NCBI RefSeq assembly: GCF_027942865.1
Contig: NC_134509.1
Coordinates: forward strand, 18,340,697-18,404,696
DNA: 64,000 nt
Direction of reading: 5' to 3'
DNA from: Odontesthes bonariensis
Lineage: Eukaryota; Chordata; Actinopteri; Atheriniformes; Atherinopsidae
Shown: positions 47,033 through 59,300 of the stretch, piece by piece
Layout: the number at the start of each line of letters is the position of its first letter
Position numbering within the stretch: the first letter of the stretch is position 1
Notes under the pieces: model-generated
What the model was told of the DNA's origin: nothing
Databases searched by the model: none
Seen by the model: the letters and a program-made list of their open reading frames with translations, nothing else
Program-made: the position numbers and the translations under genes

Positions 47033-48815
47033 GCTTAGCTTCATGTAGGTCACATAGTGGTGGCCCAGAAGGCTGGACAGAGACAGCATGCGTCTCCTTT
47101 TATCTGCCTTTATGTATATATATATATATATATATATAAATATATATCTTAGCTTCATGTACACTCTAAAAAAGAATGTGCTGGCTCAACATGAAACAAT
47201 TGATGTAACAATTTGCATAGATTTTTTTAAGCTATTTCAACTTAGCCATAATTGAGTCAGTGCCACAAGATTTATCTGGTTAGGCAAACTCATTTACTTT
47301 AGCACAGGCAACATGATTTTCTTTGTGTAAAAATGACTCCTTTTAGTTATGGAACCAATTTCTTTTCCTTTGATTCTACTCAGAAATGTCTATGGAAATT
47401 GTTACCTTATTTTTTTTTTAGTACTATTAACTTATTTATCTAAGTCAGAATAAATTACACATTGAAATTCCAGTTTTATGAACGGTTTATTCAAACATGG
47501 CTGCATATTGACATTTTAATAGCACACAAAACTGTAGCCTCCATAAAAGAAATGCTATAAAACAGCTCAGTAAAACTGTCTCAGAGATACCTAACATTCT
47601 GACAGTCATGCTGATCAGACTGATATAAATTCTTTGCATTACTGAAAGTGCATTATTTTGAACTATACTATCTACTAACTAACTATACACTATACTATAG
47701 GTGAACTATAGCTGAACTCTACATTATACACTGCACTTTGAACATTACACCTTCTGTATAGTATGTTACTCAACAAAACATTGCAAACAACAGTGCAACA
47801 TTTTCCTCTTTAATTTGAGGATGGTCTAACTCAGATTCTTTTTAGTACAATAGTTTATTTTTTAGTGACATAACCGTGGGACTGGCTTTCAGATCATCCA
47901 GCTCGAGGAGGATCTTTTGAAACACTTCAAAAGTATTTTTCAGTCCTTTTGGGTAGCTGAGGTTGAGTGCGTATATCAACCCCATGAGCAAGACACAGGC
48001 TCTGGGAATATCCACATCTGTTAGGACCTCTGTTCCCTCTATGACGATCTTTGCATGGGCTGGATCAGAGCCACCTCGTGTTGTGACAATCTTCATCAGT
48101 TGGTCCGTACTATTCCCATCTCCATCCTAGTAGGTCAGAATTAATATAAATGTTTAAAGGGTTTGTAGTGGATTGGAAAATGCAACATATATTTACTATG
48201 TTATTTTTAAATCTTATGTATATGTATCTTATGTTCCGTATGCGCTGAATATTCATTTTTTGCAGCCCCCCCTCTTGAGGACAGCAGGTACATTATTTTC
48301 GGGGAGTATTGGTCCAGTTTTGCCAGGAATGTTGTCTCCAGGCTAACAGTTGTGATCCTCCTGAATTCTTGGTTAATCTGTATACAAAACAAAAGGCACA
48401 AATAGGCACACCATGTTAATGCATACAATTTACTCCAAAATAACACATACTGTTAGCTGTCTCATGGAAAAATATTTACTTGAGCTGCGTCAAAAAGAGC
48501 CGGCCATCTTTCTTTCCGGTCACTGCCTACAACTTGTGCCACATCAGCAATACAGTAAATTTAATTTGACCATTTTTGAATATTCAAGATGAAAAACAAG
48601 AAAAACAAAAGCTTGCAAACTAGCCTTCTACAAAGAAATAGGCATTGGGCAAGCACACATACACACACAACTAGCTTAATAATGTTAAGACCACTCCTGC
48701 GCCGTTGGCATCTGCAACATTTGCTTCCTCACCCGCGTTTTTACACTGCACTTACTGTCACATTGTGGTGGCCCAGAAGGCTAGACAGAGACAGCATGCG
48801 TCTCCTTTTATCTGC
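47033..48815. repeat. Direct repeats bracketing a SAMD3-like fragment
   Basis: A ~50-bp block (ggtggcccagaaggct to cttttatctgc) occurs at 47057-47104 and again at 48767-48815. In addition cttagcttcatgta occurs at 47036 and about 47149, and a (TA)n tract lies at about 47115-47140. A terminal motif acactctaaaaaagaatgtg starts at about 47161, resembling ends of common fish DNA elements. The bracketed 1.6 kb looks like inserted or duplicated DNA; the mechanism is unclear. Confidence 0.5.
47842..48545 (-). pseudogene. SAMD3-like protein, C-terminal exons only
   Basis: Three exon-like pieces on the minus strand: about 48545-48481 (VGSDRKERWPALFDAAQ, gtaaat donor), 48377 to about 48250 (after atacag; INQEFRRITTVSLETTFLAK and MYLLSSRGG), and about 48121-47842 (KIVTTRGGSDPAHAKIVIEG and LLMGLIYALNLSYPKGLKN, then stop). 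The pattern matches the C-terminal half of proteins annotated as SAMD3-like in fish, a family of unclear function often found near repeats. No SAM domain or start exon is present, and no donor is evident after the second piece, so it is taken as a fragment. Confidence 0.6.
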
Positions 48816-49071
48816 TTTTATTATGTTCTAGGTTTGTGTGGAACAGGAAGAGGTGAGTGGGTTTCCCTTCAGTCACAGCTCTCAGCCAGAAGACTCATCG
48901 ACCTGCAGGAACAAAGACTCAGCGTTCTGTGGACTTTGGGTGTTTCAGCACAGAGCCACTAACAGCTGTGAAACCATCACAAAACATATCAGATATCATT
49001 ACCATCAACATTTTATATGTTTTAAATGTTCTTTTATGAATTACATCTTGTTCTGGGAGATTTCCCATCCA

Positions 49072-49568
49072 AGGTGTTAGCCTGATTCTTTTATTGGAAG
49101 CCCAAGAACAAGCTGGAGGAATCTTAAGTTAAACAAAGTATTTATTCGTGGTCACATGTGAAGTTTAGCCGTGCTGAACTCGGAGAGACAGAGCCCTCGC
49201 AGGGCCTCCCATCAGAGAGAGCCCCAATATCTGGACACATTTCATGTTTATGTCCACCTTTATCTCACAGAGGTTGTACCTACATTTGACGACAAATCAT
49301 TGAATACTTACTCATACTGTGAGCAGGCCATCCACCGTCTTTGTCATGTTCTTTGGATGTGATAAGCGATGTGTGTGTGTGTGTGTTGTTGTTTCAGGCG
49401 TGCATCTACTGCACCAGACCTATCTGTCCTAAGAGACGCTTTATCTGACCCAGTTATTTTATCCCGCTACGTCATCTTAAAGTGTTGGTGTATGAGTGTA
49501 GGAACATAGATAATCTAGAGAACTACAGAATATGAATACATAAAGTCTAAGAATAAAGCCAATTTATA
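49072..49568 (+). mobile_element. Relic of the fold-back element's core
   Basis: It matches 31600-32118 in reverse orientation, including attggaagcc...aagaac, cttaagttaaacaaagtatt, gcaggccatccaccgtctt and gacccagttattttatcccg. Only part of the core is present and no inverted arm is seen, so it is a truncated relative. It contains a (GT)n tract near 49370-49386. Confidence 0.75.
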
Positions 49569-49983
49569 ACAAAGGCATCCTGTTTTTATTCAAAATGTTG
49601 CACCGTGTCCCCATCTTTGGGGAACCGGAGATGTACAAAATGCTTTATAAAGATGTCAGGTACATGGTCAAAAACTGGAGGAAAAGGACCCAAAAGCAGG
49701 ACTTCAGACGGATGGAAGACGGGCAGAGACGACCAATGAGAACCTTATTAAAAAGAAAACTTTCTGCTTTTTATCTCAAACTAAATAGGGAGAATTTACC
49801 CTCCATCATAAATGTTATCTTTTTGTTTTTAAAACATCTGTTTTTGGAGCAGCCTCTGACGTCAGTACTTTGTATTTTTCTGATTGGCTGGTTGACTGCA
49901 GCCTGAACACGTCTGCAGCTTCAGTCTGATTCAGTCTTCGTGCTCATGTCGGGTCGTGATGTCTGTCTCCGTTTAACTCCGTC

Positions 49984-52900
49984 ATGGAGACGAGGATGAT
50001 CGTTATTTCCCTCTGCCTTGGTAAGTGAGCTGTTTGTTCTGTTTGATAGAAACCTGCACAGCAGGTAAAGTTCAGGGTCTGCGCGGGTTTGCAGAGTCTC
50101 AGCAGTCAGAGAACAGCCGCCTCATATGTGCAGCACATTCAGCTCAGAGTCGCTTTTATCTTTATTTCATGATTTCTGTTTCTTTGGAAGGTGCACCTGA
50201 CCGTCTCTGCCTCCAACTGTTACCTGATCATCATTTATTGATCTGCTTCATGCATGGAACTCCATTATGATGCTTAATAGAGGGTTGATGAGTTATTTTG
50301 GAGAAGAGAAAACTAATTCCAGGATGTGTCTTATCAATTAAAATAATCAGAATGAATCTCTAAGAAAAAGAATATCTGGATCTGGGTTTTCAGGCTCCTG
50401 TAGGAGCCACAAAGTCCAGAATATCTCCGCAGGTTGAGCTGAACTCAGCGATCAGTTGGTCAGAGTCAGTAAAAAGCGGATGGAGGTTATTTCTGCCTTT
50501 AAACAGAGAAGAGGCGCTAAAGGCTTCAGAGGAGTCACTCATAGTGCTTATTAATAATGTGTGAGAAATGAGGAGCAGTGTGTAGCAGGTGGGTGAGCTC
50601 CACCTTTAAAAGATTCATTTTGTTTTACAAAGTCGTTATATTTCACTTTTTAAAGATAACGTGAGATAAAAAGTTTCCACCAGAGCTGGAATCCGCTCAA
50701 AACAGAGAGATTGTTGAATAAAACCAGATAAATACTGAGGTGGAATTAATCAGGACATTTATCTGAAACAAATAACAGACAAAAGAACAGGAAACTGTTA
50801 ACAAAAGATTATAAAGTTGATGTTGAAGTCAAGCCAACAATGCAGTGAAAAGCCTGTTCAATGCTCCGTTCATCACCGTTACAGTGAAATAACAATGATT
50901 GCTTCTTCTCTGCACTTTAAGTTGGTAAAATGTATCCTGCTGGCTCACTGTGCCCCACATCACATATTTAACAGCTAGCTTACCAATACAGGCATATATT
51001 TAGCTCAATGGCTGCAAACAAAGGAGGAATCTGTTTTAAAAGATCAGATATCAAGTTTCAGACGAAGCCACAAAAAGCTAAATTCAAGGCAGTGACCTAA
51101 AATTCTACAGAATAACAGCTTGTTTGGCTTTTAGTGTGAACTGCAGATGATTCATTTCTCATAAAATGAAGAGAAATATCAGGTCAGGGTCAGCATCAGT
51201 GAAATGAGGGTTCCTGGTTCAAATCCCGGCTGGTTCTTTCTGTGTGGAGTTTGTATGTTCTCCCCATGGATGTGTGGGTTCTCTCCGGCTTCCTCCCACC
51301 ACCCAAACATGAATGTCAGGCTGGTGACTCTGAATTGTCTCTAGGAGCGTCTCTGTGATGGCGAACACTGCCTCTCGACCCTGTTGGATTAAACAGGTAT
51401 AGAAAATAGATGGATGATGGAGGCTACTTTTTTTGTACTTCACGTTCAACAGACACTGAGGGTGGGGGGTATTTCTATATGCATTATGCATTCACTTCTT
51501 TTACATTACATTTAGCAAACGCTTTTACAAATTAGGATAATTAGGATATGATGACAGACAGACAGTCATCATTGAAAAAAATAAACGTGCACAATCGGCC
51601 TCCTATAATGCAATATATGCAGTTTCCAAGTATAGAATCTAGAGAGTGAAATGAAAGAATTCCTGATTTCCATGTCATTTCTTTTTTTTTCTTTCATTCC
51701 CCCCCAATCTCACGTCCCGGTTTGGAATGTCTCGCGGACCGGACCCGGTGTTTGGGGACCCCTGCTATAGTGCCTGTTCCCTTCTGGAGTTTCCCACCTG
51801 CTTCAGTTACTGATTAACTCACTTGTTTAGCGTTTGTCGTGTTCGGTTCCCGGACGCCGACTTTGAACTGAAGAAAGAATCCAAACACAGCTGCCACTCT
51901 GATGGATGGTGGGATAAATGAAACTGGGTGGAAAGTAGGGGTGGGTATTGGCAAAGAAGTCACGATTCGATTCGAATCACGATTCACATGCCACTATGCG
52001 ATACTATCACAATGCATCACGATACTTGAATTATTGCGATGCATCGCGATATTTTCACTGAACATACTTTAAAAAAAAATATAGCCATTACCAGTGGCTG
52101 ACTGGCTGTGTATGATCTGGATAATGTCTTCAATTAATACATAACTCAAAGCAAATCAATTCATAACTGTATTTATTGAAACAACTTTTGGAGGTATTGC
52201 CATTAAAACAAATATTACTGGACACACTCATCACAAAAAGTGCATAGGATTTATAAAACTTAAAATAACAAAATAGGGATGATCAGTACAGATAAAAAAA
52301 GTGCATAGGCTTTATAAAACTATAAAAAAATCAAATAAATATTGCAAACATCCCATGCAGCGAAATGCATCAATTGCATGTGTCCTATCATTAAAGGCAT
52401 AAAAAGCCCCCCCACCCAAAAAAAAAAATAAATAAAAATAAATAAAATAAAATAAAAATAATTGATACTTGGCGTCAAGAATCGATGCAGTAGATCGCGA
52501 AAATTAGAATCGCGATGCATCGTCATGACGATTATTTTGCACACCCCTAGTGGAAAGCAGGACAGAAATCCTGTTGCAGCTCGACTGAATCACGTCGACT
52601 GTTCTGCCCGCAGCGGTTAATGTTACTGAGGAGTAGTGTTGTGACGTTCGCGAACGAGCCGGTTCTTTTGAACGGCTCTTTCATATGAACGAAGGGAGCC
52701 GAGTTGCGGTGGCGCGGGAGCCGTTCTATTTCTCGTTCTTTTTTTCTTTTCTTTTTTTTTGTCATGCGTGTTTCACGCAGCTCCCAGGGGACATCTAGTT
52801 GCGGATTCCCCCCACATAGGACAACTACGAGTAGGAGGGGTAGGGCGCAGGCAGCTTGCACGTGCCCTTCACATGAGCAGTGAGTGTCTGAGTGAGCACT

Positions 52901-55900
52901 GACACTTCTGTATGGGGGGGGGGCCTTCGTGGCGCGAAAATAAGCGCCGCAGCGGCGCCACGCCGACAGCGCACACATAGAACGTGAGGGAAAAGTAATA
53001 TAGGAATCTAGTCAGACAGTCAGTCACTCATTGCTCGCAGAAAGGGACAGAAAGGGAAGCAGCCAAATTTGTTTCGAAATGAGCCAGAGAAAGAGGAGCA
53101 ATATTGGGACCACTTTTCAGCTGAGGGGGATACCAAAGCTAAATGTAACTTATGCATCTTATGTATGATTTCTGCCGCATTCCCAAATGTGTGCAGGACT
53201 TTGCGTTTGTGGAGTAACCAGAGACGGTCAAATAGGACTAAGAAAATCTTTTGAGTAACCATGGGTACGAGCGGACATGGCGGAAATTGATTATAAGCCT
53301 AAAATACTTTAAAAAAAAAAAGAAAAAAAAGAGCCAAACGAGCCAGTTTTTTGAACGGCTCTTTGAAAGGAATGAGCCATAAAGAGCCGGATCCCCCAAA
53401 AGAGCCATAAATCCCATCTCTACTGAGGAGCAAAGAGGAGGTTTCATGTCAGAACCTGAAACTGAGAGACAAGGCAAACAAAGGTGTGTCTGACGGAAAC
53501 CACAACTCATCTTTTCCTGCTTCATCAGGTGCGGGTGTTTGGGGGGCTGAGCCTCTCCCAGCTGCGCTCAGATCAGAATCACTGATAAAGATAACCTGCA
53601 TGTTTGTGGACTGTCGGAGGAGAGCGGCCACACAAGCAGCTCAGCTTTAATCAGAACACACATCCTGCAGACTTTAAAGAACCTGAGCCTAAAGCACCTT
53701 TTTATTTCTATCATCTTTCATTCAGTTCCAAACTGTAATAATCAGCTGATTATTGATCTTTATGATCATCCTGTTCAGTAAATGTGTGAGACTTCCTGCA
53801 CACTGGTTCCAGAACCAGTCAGCACCTGGAGAAGCAGCATTTTCACCACTTTGGAGCTGAACTGTTCAACAATCAGCAGCAGATGTTTTCCCTCTTATAT
53901 AAAATGTTATGATGGGAAACCGAGCCAGATGTTCCGTACCTGCGAGCTGGTTTCTGCAGATATTTACAGTCACTGAACAGCTTTATGAGCCTGTAGGAAC
54001 CGGTCTGTAGTGCGTGCAGGACAGCTGAGTCAAAGCCAAACAACAGAGTGAAAGCAGCACTCTGCTGTGACTCTCAGGTTAAAGCGTGTTTGACTTGATT
54101 TAGAAACATCTGGATTTGGCTTTTTGCTTCCAGTTGTGCATCGTGATGTTGTGAAGATTCACCTCGTGTCTCCGGCTCTGTTCGGTGTTCCTGTCCGTGA
54201 GACTGAGAAGTCAAAGTTTATGCAAATTCACTGAAGTCTCAGTTTCATTTGTCAGGACTGAATTGAATTTACTGCTTTTAAAAGTTAGCCACCATTCTGT
54301 GTTGGTGCATCTGGACTCCTTATGATCCCTGCTGTATTTGAAAGGTTTTCTCCTGTTTCCCTCCTGGATGTTTTACTTCCTGCCCTCGTGTTTCTTCACA
54401 CCTGTGTTGTACTAGTTTCTCTGAGCTCCACAGTTTTCTTTGTCTTTTCTCTGACTGTCACCGACAGCTTCACTGTAAACCCACATATCCTTCAGACAGC
54501 TGGGATAGCTTTGATGGGAGCTGAAGCTGACTGTTGTGTCTCTGATTGTTTCACAGGAACAATTTTATCTGCCGCTGAAGGAGTGAAGGAGAACCTGACA
54601 GGTGTTGTAGGAGGAAGCATCAGACTGCCCGACTCCATGCTGGATAAAGGATTTCTTTTATATAATAGAAACAACATTGCTTCAGTGAAAAATAGAGAAT
54701 TTGAGATCGAGGAGGACATTTATCTGAACAAACTTCTCTGGGACAAAGAAACTGGACTCTTTACAATCACAGACCTGCAGAGGAACGACTCTGGAGTTTA
54801 TAAGTTTGACTCTAAAAAAGGACGCGTTTTCACCTCATCTTATAAACTTACAGTTTACGGTGAGTCCCATTTCCTCCTAAATCTGATCAGTGTATTGATG
54901 GTATAAATGTTCTAGTGCAAAGATCAGACTTGTATAACTGCACCAAAGCAGACTGCAACGCCTGCAGACAGAGATCAGGTCAGCACATCGCAGGAAGCTT
55001 TATCTCTGCAGGATTTCTGCCAGCAAAGTGAATCAGGCCACAACCATCACACTGCCCACATCTGGAAATGATGCAGAGGTTTATTAATATGCAGCTTCCA
55101 GCTTGTCAGAACCTGTTTGACCTGCAGGTGAGTCAGGAACTCAGCTTAACCCTCACCAGGATTACTGGATGTGGGGAAGTTGAATGATGTGGGGATTTTT
55201 ACCTCCTGAGTTCTGCTTTATGTTAGAAAACAACTGAATGTCTCCTTTATGACTCCAGATCATCTTTAGAGCAACATCCCTTTTAAAAAGTTCCCTGCTG
55301 AATTAAACAGAGAGGAACATGAATAAAACCTCCTCGTCTTCCTTCTGTTCTCCATCCATTTCCCCTCCAGACTCTGTTCCGTCTCCTGCAGTGAACACAC
55401 TGAGTGTGAGCTCTGACAGCTGCTCGTTGCTGTGTTCGGTGCACAAAGAGACGACGCTGCTGTGGTTTAAAGGCGAGCGGATCCTGAATCGGAGCCTCTC
55501 TGCGTCCTCTCTGCCTCTCACCGTAAACACAGAGGACTTCAGCTCCTCTTACAGATGTGTTGCTGCCAGCCCTGCAGAAAATAAGACTCTGACGGTCAAC
55601 ATTAATGCATCTTGCAGTGAAGAAGCTACGAGGCAGATTCCAGCTGAAAATAAGATAAGACATTGTAAGATTCATTTCAACACTGATTCTGACAAACATA
55701 TCTCATATTTTATTCAAACACAGTTCCTGTTGGATCTCATTACTTTGTGTGCTTTGTGTTCATTGACAGATTATTGGCTCATTGGACTTCTAACCTGCAT
55801 CGGGTCCCTTGGATTTGTTGCACTGGCTGTCTGCGTGATTAAGAAAAGATGTCTTCCAGGCACAAAGAGGACAATCAGTCAAACACAAGGCAGGTATTTG

Positions 55901-56317
55901 TCTTTTTTTATTCATTCCCACAGATATAGTATTGATTATTGATTGTATTTGTCTACAGATTGTAGAATATTCTGTTATTCAGTCTGAGGTCGTATGAGGC
56001 GTCAGTACAGCTTATTAAATTCTTCGGCTTATAGATGTGTATTTCTCTGTTATTTATGTGTGACGTGCTTTGACTGTGTTCAGGGTTTTTTTAGTAGTCC
56101 ATTTTATTTCTTCCCAGAGATAGTTTATTGGTTATTCACATCAGTATTAGGTGTTTGTATTTGTCTACATTATTACAGCTCTGTTTGAAAATCTTAATGT
56201 CATAAAATTCAAATGTAGCTTCAATTTTTAATCTCTGCAGATTATCTGAAGACAAATGTCCAATATGCTGAAATCCAATCGTGTGGTGACAGACACATCC
56301 AGGTCAGTGCGTTTTAG
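49984..56317 (+). CDS. CD2/SLAM-type immunoglobulin receptor with ITIM-like tail
   Basis: Five exons: 49984-50020 (signal peptide METRMIVISLCLG), 54557-54859 (Ig V-like, no cysteines, as in CD2/SLAM first domains; SGVYKFD), 55371-55664 (Ig C2-like with SCSLLC, YRCVA, NASC), 55770-55889 (transmembrane LIGLLTCIGSLGFVALAVCV then KKRC), and 56241-56317 (tail NVQYAEIQS, stop). They sum to 831 nt, 276 residues plus stop. Phases fit if exon 4 uses a GC donor (caag/gcaggt); the alternative gt four bases on gives an early stop. VxYxxI is an ITIM-type motif, which recruits phosphatases in inhibitory leukocyte receptors. The promoter side has gacgtca and a CCAAT-type box. The first intron is 4.5 kb and full of repeats. 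Confidence 0.75.
50021..51200. other. Ig receptor intron 1, 5' part
   Basis: Intron sequence after gtaagt. No exon or recognisable repeat is seen. Confidence 0.4.
51205..51420 (+). repeat. SINE-like dispersed repeat
   Basis: It begins with a tRNA B-box-like ggttcaaatcccgg and continues through gtgtggagtttgtatgttct, ttctctccggcttcctccca and a tail agaaaatagatggatgatgg. This is a very common fish SINE/LINE-tail family. Confidence 0.65.
51690..51768. repeat. hAT-type terminal fragment
   Basis: The block with gcggaccggacccggtg ends in tttggggacccctg, the reverse complement of the CAGGGGTCCCCAAA end of a widespread hAT family. No matching left end is seen, so it is a truncated piece. Confidence 0.55.
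51936..52549. mobile_element. hAT-like MITE, perfect 8-bp TSD
   Basis: 614 bp, from TAGGGGTGGGTATTGG to GCACACCCCTA, flanked by gtggaaag on both sides (51928-51935 and 52550-52557). Subterminal cgattcgattcgaatcacg and gaatcgcgatgcatcg motifs are inverted near the two ends. It has no coding capacity and lies in intron 1 of the Ig receptor. Confidence 0.88.
52634..53422. mobile_element. hAT deletion derivative with BED remnant, perfect 8-bp TSD
   Basis: 789 bp flanked by ctgaggag (52626-52633 and 53423-53430). Left end TAGTGTTGTGACG and right end, reverse-complemented, TAGAGATGGGATTT are similar, and gagccg/cggctc motifs with gaacggctcttt are inverted inside both ends. It contains a BED-finger remnant but no catalytic core. 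Confidence 0.88.
53069..53200 (+). pseudogene. BED zinc-finger remnant of hAT transposase
   Basis: The frame reads EPEKEEQYWDHFSAEGDTKA then KCNLCILC: the aromatic W-HF and the first CxxC of a BED finger. The histidines are lost and the frame ends at about 53254. It belongs to the element at 52634-53422. Confidence 0.6.
53431..54540. other. Ig receptor intron 1, 3' part
   Basis: No repeat or exon recognised. The long frame 54322-54906 only overlaps the real Ig exon at its end; the upstream part is intron read-through. Confidence 0.4.
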
Positions 56318-56399
56318 TATGAGATCCCTTCAGATCGCCTTTAATGCTGATGTCAGCGTCAGATCTCTGCTGAAGTCTTTCTCTGAGCAGTTTGATGTC

Positions 56400-59300
56400 C
56401 TCCCTGAGCTACAGTTCTCGAGTCTCCCACAGTTCAAACACACAGATGATACAGTTGGTGATATGACTTTTAATATGGATGTTTGCCGAACCCAATGTTA
56501 GACAAAGTATGCTTTGAAATCAAGGTGCCCCAGCTCAGATCTTTGCCCCCCATCAACACCTGTGTGTGACCCAGCTGGGGCGATTAATGAGCCCCACTCA
56601 GCCCCGGCTAACTCCTTCTTTCATGGGCTCCACGCAGCAGCCCGTCAGGATCGGTTCCTCCAGCATTCCTCGTGGAACATTTGGGATGTCCGACCTGTGT
56701 TGGTTCTGTGCAGATTCAAAGCAGAAAGCCTCAGCCTCAGCACGGGCGGCTAATTTTGCTCATATGTCATATTCCACAAATATTTTATCACAGTTAAAAT
56801 CAATATCTTTAAATTAAAGTCTTATTCAGTTTAGTTTAATTTATGTCCATGTTTACTCTGGAATAGGTGCTACTTCTGCTTCTAACGGTGCTAACTTGTA
56901 GCTAAATATCCAGCTGGCGAACAGAACAAGGCTAAAGTCAAACATTAATGTCAAAGTAGAGCAGAACAAGCTCAACGAAACAGAACAGAACCACCAAGCC
57001 TGTGAACTACGACACCAGTGTTATTAATCTGCACTCGTTTCTTGTGTTTTTAATTCTTCAGGGAGGAAATTTCCCAGATTCATCCGGAGCTGTTGAGCCC
57101 TCCTGTCTGACCACAGTCTGCTACAGATGTGTGTCATTAGACGCTGCTGCTGGACTTTAACTGCAAAATAAAGACTTACAGGATAAAGAACAATATGATT
57201 CCACAGTAAGAAGTCTCAGTCTGTGACTGAACTTCTTCTTATTTAGCGAGTTGAACAGAAGTATTGATGCTTCCGTAATGGTAGCTGTGTTTTTATTTTA
57301 GATTAGAAGGATAGAAGAAGAATTGAGTGTTAAGAATGTGATTCTCCTTTCTGCTGGAAACAAAGGAGCAGAACTGTGGCTCTTTTCCACGATGACCGAC
57401 CATCACAGAGCGAATAAGAAGGAAGAATATTCTGCCACAGGCTGAGGAAACTAAAGAGAAAGGTGTCTTTAGGACGTATCTCCCAGCATGACGGCGCCCC
57501 ACATCAGCTGAAGCCTTTCTGGGTGGGTCTGCATGTTGTCTCTGTGGTCTTTTCCAGGTTAAGTTGAATTTATAGTTCAGCCCCTGGGAGAGAATCCAAC
57601 CCTCCAGGATGAAGCAGGCTTAGAAAATGAAAGAAGACAAAAGGTTGAGGAGGAATTTCTCCTGGATTATACTGACATCTTGTGGTTAAACATTATTTTA
57701 CAGTATTTTCTCGAAGATAAATGATCAAATATTTAAGTTTCTATTCTATTTATCAAACCTTTTTTCTTTCTAAGCAGATTTCTTTGCGTTTCTTTTACAC
57801 ATTTTTCTGTGTTTGATGCCTGAGCTTCTGTTAAATATTTTTTTGTCATATTAATATATAAATAAATATATTTGTATAATAAATGGCTGCACATGCTGCT
57901 GAAGTCTGACAGGAGTTTGATAACTACTAACAATACTGTAATAAAGACTTATTCCATGTAATGTATTTCACTGCTTTTTCATCCCGTGTCACAGGTAATT
58001 AAATATATAAACTCTCCACCTGCAAATGAACTGAATAAAAACGATGATTTGCAGCAGCAGCTGCAGGTTCGGAGGAGTTACACCGACCATAAATGTTGGC
58101 ATCACATGAAACTGGATCCAGAATCAGTCTAAAGTTTAGGCTCAAACAGCTTAAACAGCCCAAACCATCTCAAACGGTCGTTAAAGCCTCCTAAATGGTT
58201 CAGTAAAAACAAATGTGTCTTCTTTCTAAAGCAGGAGGAGTTGTGATATGATTTGTTGTATTTTTCACTTGTAAAACAACTATTTAAGGAAGTTTTCAGG
58301 GTTGAACTTGTAAAATAATTAAATCTCCTTTAGAGAGATGAGTGTGGTGAACCTGAGCAGTCCAGATGTTTCTGCACACCACAGAGTTAAAGACAGATGT
58401 GTCATTGTCTGTGGCAGCCATGCAGGCCATAACAACCCTCCTCACAGGTAGAATTATCATCATCGTCTGGAAGAGTCATCCTGATGAGTCTGAAAGACAT
58501 TTGGGTTTTTCCCGTTCAGTCATTAGCAGAGGAGCTCATCTTCATCCATCCAGCTGTGATTACTCAGCTCAGCAGTGCGGTCGCGCCTCCCAATGAAGCT
58601 TCGAACAGGTGATGTCCTTCCTAATGTTCAAATATGGCAGCTACAGACTCGTAAGATCATAACAGTCTGTGGTTCTTCTGTTTTACTTGGTGTTTTCCTG
58701 TTTTATTCGGTGTTCTTTCTGTTTTATTTTTTGTTTTTTTTCTGTTATTTTTGCTTTATTTGGTTTTTTCCTGTTTTATTTGGTGTTTTTTCTGCTTTAT
58801 TTGTTTTTTTCCTGTTTTATTTGGTGTTTTTTCTGTTTTTTTTTGCTTTTTATTTGGTGTTCTTTTTTTTTTGAGTTTTTGGTTTTATTTAGGAATTATT
58901 CTCGCTTTGCGTTACTCTATTCTTGATGAGCCTCTTTGTTTCTACTCTGGCTTTTATGATTTGCCTCTGTTGTTGTAGTCTCAGTATTGTGTTACCTCGG
59001 TTCAGTTTCTGGTTCATTCTGTTTCCGTCCTCGGTTCTCCTGTTTGGGCCTCAGCTCCACGCTCACCTGTCCGTCCTGTTCATCAGTTCCCGCAGTATTT
59101 ATGCTCCTGTGGTTGATCACCGCTGTAATTCTGTTGTGCACAACCTTCCAACCACCGCCGACCCCAACAATAACAAGCTTAGAATAAAGCTCAATGTGAG
59201 TCTCAGCTGCTGTTTTTCTGTTTCTGCCCTGTTTGATGTATTTTTGTGCCTCTGCTTTTTTCACTTTTCCCTTTAAACACTCTGAGCTGTGTTACAGGGA

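Noticed and set aside
49595-49906. 103-codon ORF with a basic stretch near the Ig receptor promoter
   Set aside because: No domain recognised, it overlaps the duplicated 5' flank, and it reads through sequence that looks like dispersed repeat.
51219-51491. Possible tRNA gene at ggttcaaatcccgg
   Set aside because: Only a B-box-like motif is present, without a foldable tRNA. The downstream sequence is a standard SINE-type repeat.
54322-54906. 194-codon ORF covering the Ig V exon
   Set aside because: The first ~78 codons are intron read-through; the tttcacag acceptor at 54556 and the phase with the signal-peptide exon define the real exon.
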